The notes under the pieces were generated by a model. It searched no databases, was not told where the DNA came from, and saw only the letters and a program-made list of their open reading frames with translations. A program made the position numbers and the translations under genes. A stretch of DNA of 64,000 nt from Asterella californica (taxonomy: Eukaryota > Streptophyta > Marchantiopsida > Marchantiales > Aytoniaceae). The stretch covers positions 4,526,001-4,590,000 of the forward strand of contig JAYKYS010000015.1 in assembly GCA_036924285.1 (NCBI GenBank). Reading direction: 5' to 3'. The first letter of the stretch is position 1. The number at the start of each line of letters is the position of its first letter. Below are positions 1 to 11,817 of the stretch, piece after piece.

Positions 1-1
1 A

Positions 2-895
2 GTCTTGGCTAGAGAAGATCTATCTAACCAAGTCGAAGGCCGTGCCCTGAGGACAAAGACCACTACTAGTGTCTGCCTCTTTCTACTTGAAGATGTTATT
101 TGTAGGTATGGGTGTGTGGGAAAGATCACTGCAGATAGGGGTGAGCTGGATTCACAAGAAGCAGTTGAGTTTTTTAAGCGATTGGGAATCAAGTTGGCGT
201 TAACCACTGCTTACAATCCTGAAGGGAATGGCAAGAGCGAACGAGGTCATCCACCAATCATCAAAGCTTTGGTAAAAGCTTGCAAGGGTAAGATCCGTGA
301 ATGGCCTAGATTGCTACCATTTGCTTTGTGGGCAGATCGTACAACTCATAGTACCGTTACAGGTTACATGCCAGCAGAGTTGATACTAGGGCAAAAACCT
401 GTGATGCCGATTGAGGAGGTTGTGCCTACTTGGAATGTTTTGCCATGGGAAGATGGTAGAAGTACGGAGGATCTTCTTGCATTAAGGATCCAACAGTTAG
501 AACGGAGACTTGAGGATGTTGCCAAAGCTGTGGAAAGGTTGAAGACTGCTAGAGAGAGAAACAAAGACAGATTTGATAGAACGCATAGATTACGACACAA
601 ACCAGTTAAAGAAGGTGATTGGGTGTTAGTCTATGATAGTAGTCTTGATAATCAGCATAGCACTATCAGAAAGTTCTCCAAGAGATGGTTTGGACCTTAT
701 GTGGTGTTAGAAGTTTATGATAATGCCACATACTCCTTGAGAGAGTTAGATGGTGCAGTGCTCAAGATACCAGTCGCAGGAAAGAGAATCAAGCTCTTTA
801 GAAGGAGAGGGGAGGATCGGAACGTTGCAGAGTTTATAGAGGATGAAGCTGAAGACTCAATGCAGGTTGAAGATGAGTTTGAAGCCGAAGCTTAA
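2..895 (+). CDS. E1-type gypsy pol, C-terminal part (integrase), cut by window edge
   Basis: This is the C-terminal part of a Ty3/gypsy polyprotein, open from the window edge to a stop at about 893-895. It encodes the second half of the integrase core. KITADRGEL carries the second catalytic Asp, and NPEGNGKSERGHP carries the catalytic Glu about 35 residues later. A basic helical region and a GPY/F-type module (RWFGPYVVL) follow, then an acidic tail. No chromodomain is seen. It aligns almost residue for residue with the end of the complete E1 pol at 35024-38527, so the identification is firm. The coding part is undamaged here, but the 5' half lies outside the window. A purine tract and an LTR follow directly, so this is the 3' end of an element inserted into E3 copy A. 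Confidence 0.9.
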   Translation, partial: VLAREDLSNQVEGRALRTKTTTSVCLFLLEDVICRYGCVGKITADRGELDSQEAVEFFKRLGIKLALTTAYNPEGNGKSERGHPPIIKALVKACKGKIREWPRLLPFALWADRTTHSTVTGYMPAELILGQKPVMPIEEVVPTWNVLPWEDGRSTEDLLALRIQQLERRLEDVAKAVERLKTARERNKDRFDRTHRLRHKPVKEGDWVLVYDSSLDNQHSTIRKFSKRWFGPYVVLEVYDNATYSLRELDGAVLKIPVAGKRIKLFRRRGEDRNVAEFIEDEAEDSMQVEDEFEAEA

Positions 896-938
896 GAGTC
901 TTGATCTGGATGGCACATACCGGAGGATGTGCAGGTTC

Positions 939-950
939 AGAGGGGGTGGA
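939..950 (+). other. Polypurine tract of E1-type element
   Basis: The purine-rich run AGAGGGGGTGGA abuts the TGTCG start of the LTR. This is where plus-strand synthesis would be primed. The complete E1 element has the equivalent AGAAGGGGTGGA directly before its 3' LTR, which supports the call. Confidence 0.75.
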
Positions 951-2231
951 TGTCGCGCTACTTGGCGGCTACATGTTATATTTCTACTCCGACGCTTGAG
1001 TTTAGTAGTTCTAGAAGTTAGCTTATATTACTTCTAGTCGTTTACGTATATGTTTGACACCTTTGCATACGGTGTTAACACTATTTTGAGTCTTAGTAGG
1101 TTGATTACCATGTTGATAGGGCTTAAGCTCATGGGTTGTATTTGCGTGTCGCCCATGCACGCTTTCTAGCTGATTTAAGTTATTTTTCGGGGATGCGTGT
1201 CGTTTTAAGTAATTTAAGTTTTACGCTGGCACTCTAGGGGGCTTGACGTGGTAGCCTATGAGTAAAACTAAGTTGCCATGTGGTTTATGGTACAAAAGGA
1301 CAACCAAGTGGAGCTATGAACTCCCATTGGTCTGTTTCTATCTTTTGTTAAACTCTAAATTTAGAAACAGAGCTCTAGAGTGGAGTTCGAGCATTTGGTG
1401 AGGGACTTCGAAATCTGAGGGCACAGGAGGGTAGAGCTCGTCATGCCAAGCACTTCCAGTGAAATTTTCGATCGATTTGAGGCAATAAAGACGAAGTTAT
1501 GACCAATTGAAGCTCGAATTGTGCTAGAATTGAATCACTTTTGTTGGATTTAGGGTTTTCAGTGTCACTTGCAGCAGATTTGAGGAAATTGCTTCAAAAC
1601 TTCGAGGTTGTGTTCTCTGCCAGCAGGGCTACGATTTCCCAAACAGTTTCGCATCGATTGAGTGACTGAGTAATTCAGGACGGCCGCTGAAGCAGAGGGG
1701 GTCTGAAAAGCTCTTAATCTAGAGCAGCGACTTCAGAGGAGGAGATCTGGAGTTCTGTGTACAATCAAGAGTCCCAACTTCACAGGGGTGTTCAGCATCC
1801 TGTAGACTCCAAATCCTGTAAGAATATTTGAAATTGATCGAGCCAATCTTCTGTTATAGGTCGGAATAGTCATCTAGGTACCAGAAATTACCGTAGTTTT
1901 CTTGCTCAGAACTTTTCTGTCCATATCTCCGTGTCAGAATTTGATCTCAGGCTGAAACTTCGTGTGTGAGTTCAGTAGTACCTCATTTGCATGTAGGGGA
2001 AGTTTAGAAGTCTAAACCTTCATAGTTTTCTTCTCCGTGAGTGTCAAAGTTCGCCGCCGGAACCTATTACTGCCAGCTAGACCTGAATTTCGCTTTTTGA
2101 GCATATTACTAGATCTTACACATCTGTGTGAGTGTTTATAGCCCTATTGTGACCTGAAAGCCAACCTCTTGAGTAAACAACCACAGCCAGAAGCCCGGCG
2201 CTTTCCTAGATAGACGGATCACACTTCGACA
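951..2231 (+). repeat. 3' LTR of E1-type element (1281 bp)
   Basis: The LTR starts TGTCG and ends CGACA, a 5-bp terminal inverted repeat. A second copy of exactly the same length lies at 13501-14781 with about two dozen substitutions and no net indel. It follows a purine tract and the pol stop, so it is a 3' LTR. The sequence on its right resumes E3 pol in the middle of the GNVGYYRRF block of reverse transcriptase, which shows that the element is inserted in E3 copy A. Its sequence is unlike the LTRs of the complete E1 element, so it defines a separate subfamily sharing the same type of pol. Confidence 0.9.
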
Positions 2232-3107
2232 ACGTAGGATACTACAGGAGGTTTATTGACAGGTACGCAGAGGTAGCAGGAAGACTCACTAAGTTGCTGA
2301 AGAAGGACGAACCATACATTTGGTCTTCTGAGCAGCAGGAAGCATTCGAAGAAATGAAGAGGCTTCTGTCGAAATCCCCTGTCCTAAGGCCACCTGATTG
2401 GGAAAGAGTCTTCCATATCTATGTGGATGTCTCTGCTTTCGCCATAGGGGTGGTGCTGAGTCAAAAAGATGAGAAGAAGAAGGATTATCCCATCTATTAT
2501 GCGGGAAGACAACTCAGTGATGCAGAGAAGAAGTACTCGACAACTGAAAGGGAGTGTCTTGGCATGATTTACTCCTATAGGAAGTTTAGACCCTATCTTC
2601 TAGCAAACCCGTTTGTCTTCTATGTGGATCATTTTTCTTTGAAACATCTTGTAAAGAAAGCAGATTTGTCTGGTAGGATAGCTAGGTGGATTCTCCTACT
2701 CCAGGAATTTACTTACATAGTTGAGTACAGACCTGAAAGACAACATGTTAATGCTGACTACCTATCCAGATTAGAGACGGAACTACGAGAAGATGAAGTG
2801 GAAGACGAGTTCTCTGACGAGAAGCTATTTTCAGTTTTCGCAGAGACACTTTCATCTGAGGGGGGGCGTACCGCCTGCTTCCCAGAAGACGAGACTAGAT
2901 CTTCTGATCCAGTCTTTGCGACTTCCACAGAAGAGTCGATCTTCAAGGACTTGAGGAAGTTCTTGGAAGACCAATAGTATCCCGAAGGATTGGATGCGGA
3001 GGAGAAGGCTGTCTTCTTACAAAAGGCAAGCCCCTACGCCATCTTCCAGAGTATCTTGTTTAAGGACATGACGAGAAGCTGAGGAGATGCTTCGGACGTG
3101 CACAGAA
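2232..3107 (+). pseudogene. E3 copy A pol fragment (end of RT, RNase H)
   Basis: This gypsy pol fragment runs from the end of reverse transcriptase (VGYYRRF) through the RT-RNase H linker and RNase H (FHIYVDVSAFAIG with its catalytic Asp, then TTERECLGMIYS and YVDHFSLKHL). An acidic spacer leads to a stop at about 2975-2977. It is nearly identical to the pol of E3 copy D on the minus strand at 57.0-57.8 kb. The zinc-finger and integrase part is missing: after about 3100 the sequence jumps to the end of the internal region. Relative to copy D this is a deletion of roughly 1.1 kb. The start is set by the E1-type LTR inserted at 2231. Confidence 0.85.
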
Positions 3108-3121
3108 GTGTGAAACGCTGA

Positions 3122-3157
3122 TGTTTGCGGGGACGCAAACATGTGAGGGTGGGCGTA
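3122..3157 (+). other. E3 pre-LTR hairpin and polypurine tract
   Basis: A perfect 8-bp stem with a GGGA loop (TGTTTGCG, GGGA, CGCAAACA; 3122-3141) is followed by the purine-rich GTGAGGGTGGGCGTA ending at the LTR. The same arrangement is kept in E3 copy D at 55847-55882 on the minus strand. Confidence 0.65.
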
Positions 3158-6100
3158 TGTGGTGCCCACAAATTACAAGATTCACGAAATTTTGAAATTT
3201 TTGAGATTAATAACTTGTTTGTATAACTGAAGAAGCGTGGTTACTTAAGATTACGGCTTCCTTAGCAGGAAGATAAACTTAAGGGCTGTTTGTAATAATA
3301 AGTTGACTTCTTCGGAAGACGACCGTCTTCCGAAGAACGTCTTCTCGGTGGTGTCTTCGGAAGACGGAAGACGGCGAAAGACGGAAGACGCTTCGGAAGA
3401 TTGGAACATCTTCGAAAGACTGTCTTCGGAAGACGCTTCGGACACCTGACTGTCTTCGGAAGTCGACTGTACACAATTCGTATCAAGAGTGGATTTGCTT
3501 TGCTTTTGTGTTAAGAGAGGCTTGGTACGAATCATGAGTGGTGTGGTGAGTTGTTTTGTTATTTCGAGAAGTTGGAAGTCAGGAACTAGGCCTGTGCCTC
3601 CCAGTCTTCCAAGCTTCTCAACTCTACATCTTCCTAGAGAGACTAGAAGACTGAAAGGCTGGCAAAATGAGCGAGAAGACGTGAGGGTCCGTTTCGGATC
3701 TCTTCTCTCCGACCCATAGCAGCCATTCCTTCTTCTTCCCAAACTTAGGAGAGAGTCGTGAGAAGACTTGCTGGCAGAATCTGGAGAGAATGGTCGAGGG
3801 TCATATCTTCCCACTGAGCAGCAAGCTTCTTCTAAGTGCGTATGAGAGGTGAGAAGTCAGAAGAACAGAGTGCAATTGTCTTGAGTCTGTTGTGAGGATA
3901 GATTGCGCGTAGGAAGACGAAGACAGGTGAGACCAGTGAAGGGAAGCTTGACTTCAGGAGGTCTTCAGAGAAAGACATTGAATCGGAAACTGTCCCGGGT
4001 GTCTTCTCAGAGGCCACTGTCACCGCAGGAGCCCGCAACCATCTTCTGAACCTGTCATGCACTTTATGTTTCACGAATCTTGTATCTTCTGATAGGAAGT
4101 AGGATGTAATGCAAGGTGGGTTGTCTTCTTGGTAATCCATGCGAGGCCTTGCTTAGATAGGATTGCTTAGATATAGCTCGGAAGACGAGAGCTATCTAGG
4201 AAGTACTGTTAGAATCCCGGAAGACGGAGTAACTGTCTTCTGGAAGACTAGTTTCGTCTTCTGAGAAGTAGAAGCTAGACTGTGGGCACTTGGGAAGGAC
4301 TGAGCCTTCAGCTCATAGTAAGTGCTTGTGGCTTAGTGCAACAGATCTTCTAGTATGTCGATGCATCCTCGAGGGTTGGTGCTACCAGCAGCGGAGTTGG
4401 CAGAGGCCACATCCTTCCTCAAGGAGATGGGTCTCGGTTTCTTCCTATGGGATTGGAACCTCGCAGACCAGGGACTTCTGGAGGAGGTGTGGGCAGCGTT
4501 ACCACCTCGCAACCGTGTACCTACGAAGGCAGGAGTAGCTCGAGGAAGACCATCTTCCTGGACTGAAGATTGGTGGCGCAGGGCTTTCCACAAGCCAGAC
4601 TCTGAGGACAGGGTATTGGTTTGAGAAGAAGGTTTTGCCCAAGGTCGTGAGTACGTGGCATGTACTTGGGAGCACCACTTGTCTTTTCATGGAAGACAGG
4701 CAGGGTAGGAATGGGTGGAAGATCGAATCTTACCGGGAGCCGAAGAAGCGACTTCTGGCGAAGCTGTTTCTGCATCTCTTCCCCAAGAGGAAAGCGCAGA
4801 AGACGAGGTACCTGGGAGATCAGGACGTAGACTTCCTGGAAGCAGTGTGGGATAAAAGAATACCCATCTACTGGAGCGCATACGTCCACAACTATGTACA
4901 GGCGGAGCTAGCGTACTTGGGTAACCCGGCGGGAGGACACTTGACACCTTTTCTCTGCTACTTGTACGTAGCCATGGGGGACCTTAGGAGAGATCAGTTG
5001 GCAGAGTATGGACCAACAGGGCAACAGGAGGAGAAGGAAGAGACCTCGGAAGACGATGACCGAGCAGCAGCCGCAACTCCCTCTCCCACTCTGATGCCAC
5101 AGCTGAGGCCCGGCTCTCACCAGAAGACGCTTCTGGTGAGGGAAGACGAGTCTAGTGGGTCGGACGACGCCACGCCACCGAGGAAGATGGGCCCTAGAAG
5201 TGTACCTAGGAAGCCCACCTTCCTCATTCATTCAGGATCGGAGTCCGACTCGGAAGAAGAACTGCTGAGTACCCGATCGGAGCAGAAGACCGCTTCTGCA
5301 ACACCTAGGAGTCTTCCGAAGACTCCAGAAGACGAAGGATGGATGGGCGCTCCTGCCATGAGGAATCTTCCACCCCGGAAGATGAGAAGAGTAGCTTCTT
5401 CTCATGCGCAGAAGATGAAGGCCATTGTGGTGGAAGAGGCATCCTTGCCTCTGGAAGACAAGGTTGACATCTCAGAGCAAGTGGTGGAGATGAACTTGTC
5501 TTCCGTAGGAAGAAGACTGGAAGAGTTCAGCGCCTTCTTCCACAAGGAGATCCAGCCAACTATGGAGTTGCTGGAGAAGAGAGCGAAGGCACAGGAGAGG
5601 CCCTTGCAACCTGGATTCGGCCTGCGCACCTTGCTGCGACAGGAAGAAGACCAGAAGAAGACGGAGTCGCTGGAAGCTAGTCTCCGCACCACGGAGAAGC
5701 TCGCAGCCAGATATAAGGCGGAAGCAGCCGCTTCTGCCAAGGAGTTGGTGCAACTTCGGAAGAGCAACCAGGAGATGCAGGCGCGGGTACAGCAGCGCGA
5801 TCATGAAGTCCTCCGAGTGCGGGAGAAGATCACCGCCTTCGCCGAGGAGAAGACCACATGGAAGACGCAGCGAGAAGCCGCAGAAGCGCGAGTTGTAGTT
5901 GAGAAGACGCAGCGGGAAGCAGCGGAGGCTCGTGCACAGGAGATGCTAGCACAGTCGGTGGAAGCGCTTCGGAAGAAGTTCAACTTCACCGTGGGTAGAA
6001 AGTTACTTACCTTGGCTAGAGGATGGGACAGCGAGTCCAAGGTAATGTTGGTGGAATGCCGAGAGAGCATGTTCAGGTACTTGGATCGGCAGATAGAGGG

Positions 6101-8254
6101 AGTGAAGACACTTTATGGTCTTCCTTCGCTTCCGATACCTGCAACTGCATCTTCTCAAGCTCCAGCACCATCGACTGGATCCGGAATGGAGAAGGAGGAG
6201 TTCGATCTCGCTGTGCACTTAGTAGTGACAGCGTTGGAAGCCGAGAAGACTCCAGAAGACGCCCCGGAAGACAAGATGTCTTTTGGAAGACAGGAAGACG
6301 AGCCACCTTCCCATGTATTCCGCGTGGAGGAAGCGACTTCCTCGGACCCCTATGAGGTCACCATGGTCCCTAGTCCCGCACCAGTGCCTTAGAAGATGGA
6401 AGGAGCACCGGTCGACTCCGCTTCCCAGAAGACGCTTCTGTCTTCCGAAGCAGAAGCCGAAGTCGAGGAAGACGCATCAGCAGCGACAGCAGGGTCAGCA
6501 AAGAACGATGAGGAGGAAGTCACCTCAGTGACACCCGAGGTAACTGGAGGGCTTTCTAGCTTATCAGAAGCCACGTTAGGAGCTCCGATAGGAGCAGATC
6601 AGGTAAAGGTTGCCTCCGAGCAATCAGAGTAGATAGTAACCAAATTGACTATTCCAGATTTAGTAGGACCAAAACATGCTATCTTAAGGGTGGCAGTTTT
6701 CAGTGTAAAATTATTTAGGATACCATGTGGTAGCATAGGTAGCGTAGGAGCAACACGGTGGATGGCTAATTAGGAAGGGGAACCGCTTGCATGTGGGGTG
6801 ACAACCTCCTGTCAGCACCTCTCTCTCCTTGGTGGTCGTCTCCCCTGGTTCTCATGGCAGTGACATAAATAGGATCAAAGAGTAGGAGATAGAGTGCTGT
6901 AGCTCTGCACAAACACCAACATTTTACGGTGCAGACTCATAGCACATTAGACACATGACACACTACAGAGATCTGCACACACATACAGATTCTACGGTGC
7001 AGACAGATTAGCTACGCTCGATGTTAGATTAAGAGAATTACGCAGGAAGAAGTCTGCATTCTCTAGTTATCAGCAGCGGCTTGGAGATGTAGGTGTAAGT
7101 GGTGGACAGTCTAGGAACAGGGAACGGCATCCTCGTGCAGTCCTGTTGACTAGACTGGTGTGTCGAGGAGTAGACGCAGGAAGTAGAGGGAGTGAGCTTC
7201 CCAATGCCATTGTGACTTCTTCTCGGGGAATGGATTGTGGATTTGAGTGCAGAAGCTTTGTTCATGTCTTCTGGGTGGTGGGTTTCCTTGAATTCGCTCC
7301 CAATTGTGCATGAGAAGTGTTCTTCTTGAGTGACGGTGAATGTCAACAGTTGTGGAAGTGTAGCTTGGCTCGTCCAGTAGAGCACTTGGGATCTGCGTAC
7401 GGACGGTCTTATGGGTAAGGGATCCCAGAAGACAGAGTAGTCAGAGCAACGAAGTGAAGAAGAAAGAAGCCTTCTTCCCGCAACAGAAGACGACATCCTC
7501 GAGTAGAAGACGGTGCAACTGTACACATGTTTGTTGTCTTCCTCCCCAAACTATTACAAGCAGGGATGGCTTGTTAGTCAGGATCCGGACTAGAAGCCTG
7601 TCGGAATCTTAATTTCCTCTTTTCATCTTGTTTTCTCTTGTTTGGATTTTCTCTTCTTCCTCATCTTCTCTCATCTTCCCAAACTTCTTACCTTCTTCTA
7701 GTGAGTTTCCGAGACTTCTATTGAGCTTCCGTGAAGGTGAATGTCGTTGTAGTGCCGTAGGAAGACCATTTCCGTAGACAGAAGCATGGGAAGGCTACAG
7801 GGGGCATACACCCTGTGATTGATCTAACCCGTTGTAATGTGAGTGTGAGAGTAAGATGTAACAGCCGTGCTAGTCGACTTCTGCGAAGCAGGACAATCTT
7901 ATGGAGGTGTGAGAAGACGAGCTAAACCCCCAGAAGACGAGAATCGCTTCGGGAAGACGGTATCGAGAAGACCGAAAGAAGTGACCTGGAAGCAGGAAGA
8001 TCGTCTTCCCGAGATTCTCTGTGAATAGTTGTGTGATATTCTAGTTAGTAGTTGTTTGTTTAGTTCTAGAGCACCTTTTGGAGTGTCTGGAAGACGCGGG
8101 GTTTTGTGAGAAGACGGGATTCTTAGGTAAAACCCGTGTGTTTGTGTGTTTTAACAGATCTTAGAACTTAGAGCAGCGTTACTTGTGCAAATCCTCTGTG
8201 GGAACGATATCTTGTATACTAAATGGGCAAAAGGAGTAATCCTACATCACTACA
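3158..8254 (+). repeat. E3 copy A 3' LTR, about 5.1 kb, carrying its own ORF
   Basis: The LTR starts TGTGGTGCCCACAAATTAC, directly after the purine tract, and runs to CCTACATCACTACA. It lacks only about the last 17 bp seen at the ends of copies D and C. It is far longer than usual gypsy LTRs. The first 1.2 kb is packed with GAAGAC and its complement (ten copies in 3301-3480). A long reading frame occupies 4355-6632. The remaining 1.6 kb is noncoding, with a weak TATA-like CATAAATAGG at 6864-6873. At 8254 the sequence switches abruptly to an inverted fragment of the same LTR. Apart from the LTR ORF I see no other gene in it. Confidence 0.85.
4355..6632 (+). pseudogene. LTR-encoded coiled-coil protein of E3, copy A (frameshift and stop)
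   Basis: This is a reading frame inside the LTR, sense to the element, about 759 codons from MSMHPRG to EQSE. I do not recognise its function. The N-terminal third looks globular (FFLWDWNLADQGLLEEVWAA, then KRLLAKLFLHLFP and GGHLTPFLCYLYV). The middle is acidic and serine-rich with many ED and KT pairs. A long predicted coiled coil follows, rich in Glu, Lys, Ala and Gln, with EKTQREAAEAR duplicated. A short globular stretch (GRKLLTLARGWDSESKVML) and an acidic tail end it. This copy has a frame change near 4620 and an in-frame TAG at 6390-6392. Three other copies in the window keep the same layout. No zinc finger, transposase or polymerase motif is visible. Confidence 0.7.
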
Positions 8255-9847
8255 CTTCCGCTGCTTCTCGCTGCGTCTTCTCGGCTGCAGTCTGCGCTTC
8301 TGCGGCTTCCCGCAATGTCTTCCATGTCGTCCTCTCCTCTGCAAGGGCGGTGATCTTATCTCGCACTCGCAGAACCTCCTGGTCACGCTGTTGTAAACGC
8401 GCCTGCAACTCTTGGTTGCTTAACTTCTTGGCAGAAGCGGCTGCTTCCGCCTTGTACTTCGCTGCGAGCTTCTCCGTGGTGCGGAGGTTGGCTTCCAGCG
8501 CTTCTTCCTTCTTCTGGCCTTCTCCTTGTCGCAGACCGAATCCAGGCTGTAAGGGCTTCTCCTGTACCTTCACTCTCTTCTCGATCAACTCCATAGCTGG
8601 CTGGATCTCTGAGCGGAAGAAGGCACTGAACTCCTCCAGTCTTCTTCCTGCGGAAGACAGACTCATCTCCACAATCCGATCGGAGGTGTCGACCTTGTCT
8701 TCCAGAGGCAAGGGTGCCTCTTCCACCACTATGATCTTCTGCTTTTGCGCGCGAGAAGAAGTTACTCTTCTCATCTTCCGGGGTGGAAGATCTCTCCTCA
8801 GGGCAAAAGCGATCCTCTTTACTGCGCTTCCTCGCATCGTAGTAGGAGTATCCATCCATCCTTCGTCTTCTGGAGTCTTCGAAAGACTCCCTGGTGTTGC
8901 AAAAGCGGTCTTCAGCGCAGCTCGGGTACTCAAGAACTCCTCCGGTGAGTCGGACTCCGATCCAGAGTGAATGATCGGGAAGGAGTTGGTCTTCCTAGGC
9001 ACGTTCCTAGGACCCACCTTCCTTGGTGGTGTCGCATCTTCCGATCCACTGGAATCGTCTTCCCTCACCAGAAGCATCTTCTGATGAGTACCGGGTCTCA
9101 TCTGCGGCATCAGAGTGGGAGGGGAGTCATCGCTGCTGCTCGGTCGTCTTCTCCTGAGGTCTCCTCTTTCTCCTCATGCTGCCCTGTTGGCTCATATCTC
9201 GCCAACTGATCTTCCGTGAGATCCCCCTTGACCACGTACAGATAACAGAAGAATGGAGTGAGATGTCCTCCTGCCGGGGTACCTAAGTACACCAACGCTG
9301 TCTGTACATACGCGTGGAAGAACGCACCCCAGTTGAAATTCTCTCCCGTGCACACTGCTTCCATGAACTTCACATCCTGATCTCCAAGGTACCTCGTCTT
9401 CTGCGCCTTCCCCTTAGGAAAAAGGTGAAGGAACAGCTTCGCCAGAAGACGCTTCTGCGGCTCCCGGTAAGATTTGACCTTCCAGCCGTTTCTTCCCTGC
9501 ATGTCCTCCAGGAAGAGGCAAGATGTGCTCTCCGGCACATGCCACCTACTCGAGATCATGTGTAAGATCTTCTTCTCGAGCCAACAACCTCGGTTCTCGG
9601 ATTCTGGTCTGTGGAAGACCTTGCACCACCAATCTTCAATCTAGGAAGATGGTCTTCCTCGAGCTACTCCTGCCTTCGCAGGTACACGGTTGCGAGACGA
9701 TAAGGCTGCCCAAACCTCCTCCAGAAGACCTTGGTCGGCGAGGTTCCAATCCCACAGGAAGAAGTCGAGACCCAACTCCTTGATGAAGAGTTTGGCCTCG
9801 GCCAACCCTGCTGTCGGTAACACCAACCCTCGAGGATGCATCGACAT
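8255..9847 (-). pseudogene. LTR-encoded coiled-coil protein of E3, copy B (3'-truncated)
   Basis: This is the N-terminal two thirds of the same LTR protein, starting MSMHPRGLVLPTAGLAEAK. The frame is interrupted between about 9641 and 9559 and changes again near 9110. The long C-terminal piece reads through the acidic region into the coiled coil and is cut at the 8254/8255 junction within the EKTQREAAE repeat. Many codons differ from copies A, C and D by substitutions, yet long stretches stay open, so the frame was probably under selection before decay. Confidence 0.65.
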
Positions 9848-11817
9848 ACTTGAAACTCTGTTGCACTAAGCCACACGTACTTACTGTGAGCCGAAGGCTC
9901 AGTCCTTCTCAAGCTCTCACAGTCTAGCTTCCACTCTCAGAAGACGAATCTAGTCTTCCAGAAGACAGCTACTCCGTCTTCCGAGATTCTAACAGTGCTT
10001 CCTAAATAGCTCTCATCTTTCGAGCTATATCTAAACAATCCTAACTAAGCAAGGCCTCGCATGGATTCCTAAGAAGACAACCCACCTTGCATTACATCCT
10101 ACTTCCTAACAGAAGATACAAGATTTGCGAGAAGTAGAGTGTGTAACAGGCTTAGAAGATGGTTGCGGGCTCCTACGGTGACAGTGGCCTCTGGGAAGAC
10201 TCCCGGGACAGCTTCCGATTCAATAACGTTCTCGGAAGACTTCCCGAAGCCAGGCTTCCCTTCACTGGTCTCACCTATCTTCTGCTTCCTACACGCAATC
10301 TATTCTCACAACAGACTCACGACATTCGCACTCTGTTCTTTTGACTTCTCACTTCTCATATGCACTCAAAAGAAACTTGCTGCATGATGAGAAGACATGA
10401 CCCTCGACCATTCTCTCCAAATTCTGCCAGCAAGACTTCTCACAACTCTCTTCTAAGTTCGGGAAGAAGAAGGAATAGGCTGCTATGGGTCAGACAGAAG
10501 AGATCCGTAACGGACCCTCACGTCTTCTCGCGCATTCTGCCAGCCTTTCCAATCTTCTTGTCTCTCTAGGAAGATGTGGATTTGAGAAACTTGGAAGACC
10601 GGGAGGCACAGGCCTAGTTCCCGACTTCCAACTTCTCGAAATAACAAACAACTCCCCAAGCCACTCGGGATTCGTACCAAGCCTCTCTTAACACCAAAGC
10701 AAAGCAAATCTACTCTTGATACGAATTGTATACAGTCGTCTTCCGAAGACAGTCAGGCTTCCGAAGCGTCTTCCGAAGAGGTTCAGGTTTCAGAAGCGTC
10801 TTCCGAAGATGTTCAAATCTTCCGAAGCGTCTTCTGTTCAAGGTTTCGGGAGTAGAGGGATGGTAGGGTAGGGAAATTGATAGCTGGGATCTCCAATTTG
10901 AGGACGATGGGTAGGGAAGCTCGAATTGCACTCGGGAAGAAGCAAGAAGATGGCTGTCAGAAATTGGGCAGCGCTTCTGCGCCCAATGTCTCAGAAGGAA
11001 AAACGTGGAGAGGGAATAAATCGATCGGGTTGCCTGCAAACAAATGGGAAAGCGCGAGGGATACCAAGCAAAAGACGAGAAGCAGTGGGAAGGAAAGATG
11101 AACATGGGAAGAACCTCTACAGTCTTCTGTCTTCTTCCTGATCTTCCTTCAGTCTTCTGCGCACTTACGACTTCGACCCCAGCTCCAATGCGACCCCACT
11201 AAGCTGCTGCCGCTGCCAATGCCTCACCACTCCTCAATCGAAAGGTTCCTCCTCTGATTCCTCGCAGCTGCCCTTCAATGTCTGCTTCCGGGAGTCTCCA
11301 GAAGACCCCTTCAGCTCGATGCGATTCCTACTCTCAGCGATTTGCCCTCGCCTTCTTCCTAGCTGTGAATCGATCCAAGCTCTACTCAATTTCACTCTGT
11401 TGTCTTCATCAACTCGATTACCTTCCAATTCGATCTTCTAAGCCAAAGCAACCTCGATGCGGGAAGTGATAGTATTCTGCGCTAATGTGCTTCCTTCGCA
11501 TCTCCTCGCGCAGGTTAGGGATTCTCAACCTAGATGACTTACCTGACCTACACGGTGTTACCTGGTGGGTACACCTACTTCTTTACTTGGAAATACGTGA
11601 TTAGGCTTCCGCGGTTGCCGTCTTCCGGAAGATACGTGTCTTCCGTCTTCCATCGTCTTCCGTCTTCGGAAGACACAACTGAGAAGACGCTTCTTATTAC
11701 AAAAATATCATAAGATCATCTTCCTTCTAAGGAAGCCGTAATCTTAAGTAACACCGCTTCTTCAGTTATACAAACAAGTTATTAATCTTAAAAATTTCAA
11801 AAATTCGTGAATCCTGT
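8255..11817 (-). repeat. E3 LTR fragment, copy B, inverted
   Basis: This is the first approximately 3.6 kb of the E3 LTR in minus orientation, joined tail to middle to copy A at 8254/8255. It spans the 5' GAAGAC-rich section (about 9.9-11.8 kb) and the start and middle of the LTR ORF. Its outer end stops at GTGAATCCTGT, about 17 bp short of the TGTGG terminus. There it meets E1-type pol sequence at 11818. Confidence 0.85.

Noticed and set aside
3295..3480. CRISPR-like array of short repeats
   Set aside because: Spacing is irregular, both orientations are mixed, there are no constant-length spacers, and the setting is a plant retrotransposon.
3251..3814. Minus-strand frame of 187 codons in E3 copy A, rich in SSED and RRL words
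   Set aside because: It follows from the GAAGAC motif, which has few stops in several frames. The other LTR copies do not preserve it, and the element's own ORF is on the opposite strand.
7038..7526. Minus-strand frame of 162 codons in the 3' part of the E3 copy A LTR
   Set aside because: It is not kept as one frame in copies C and D and has no recognisable motif.
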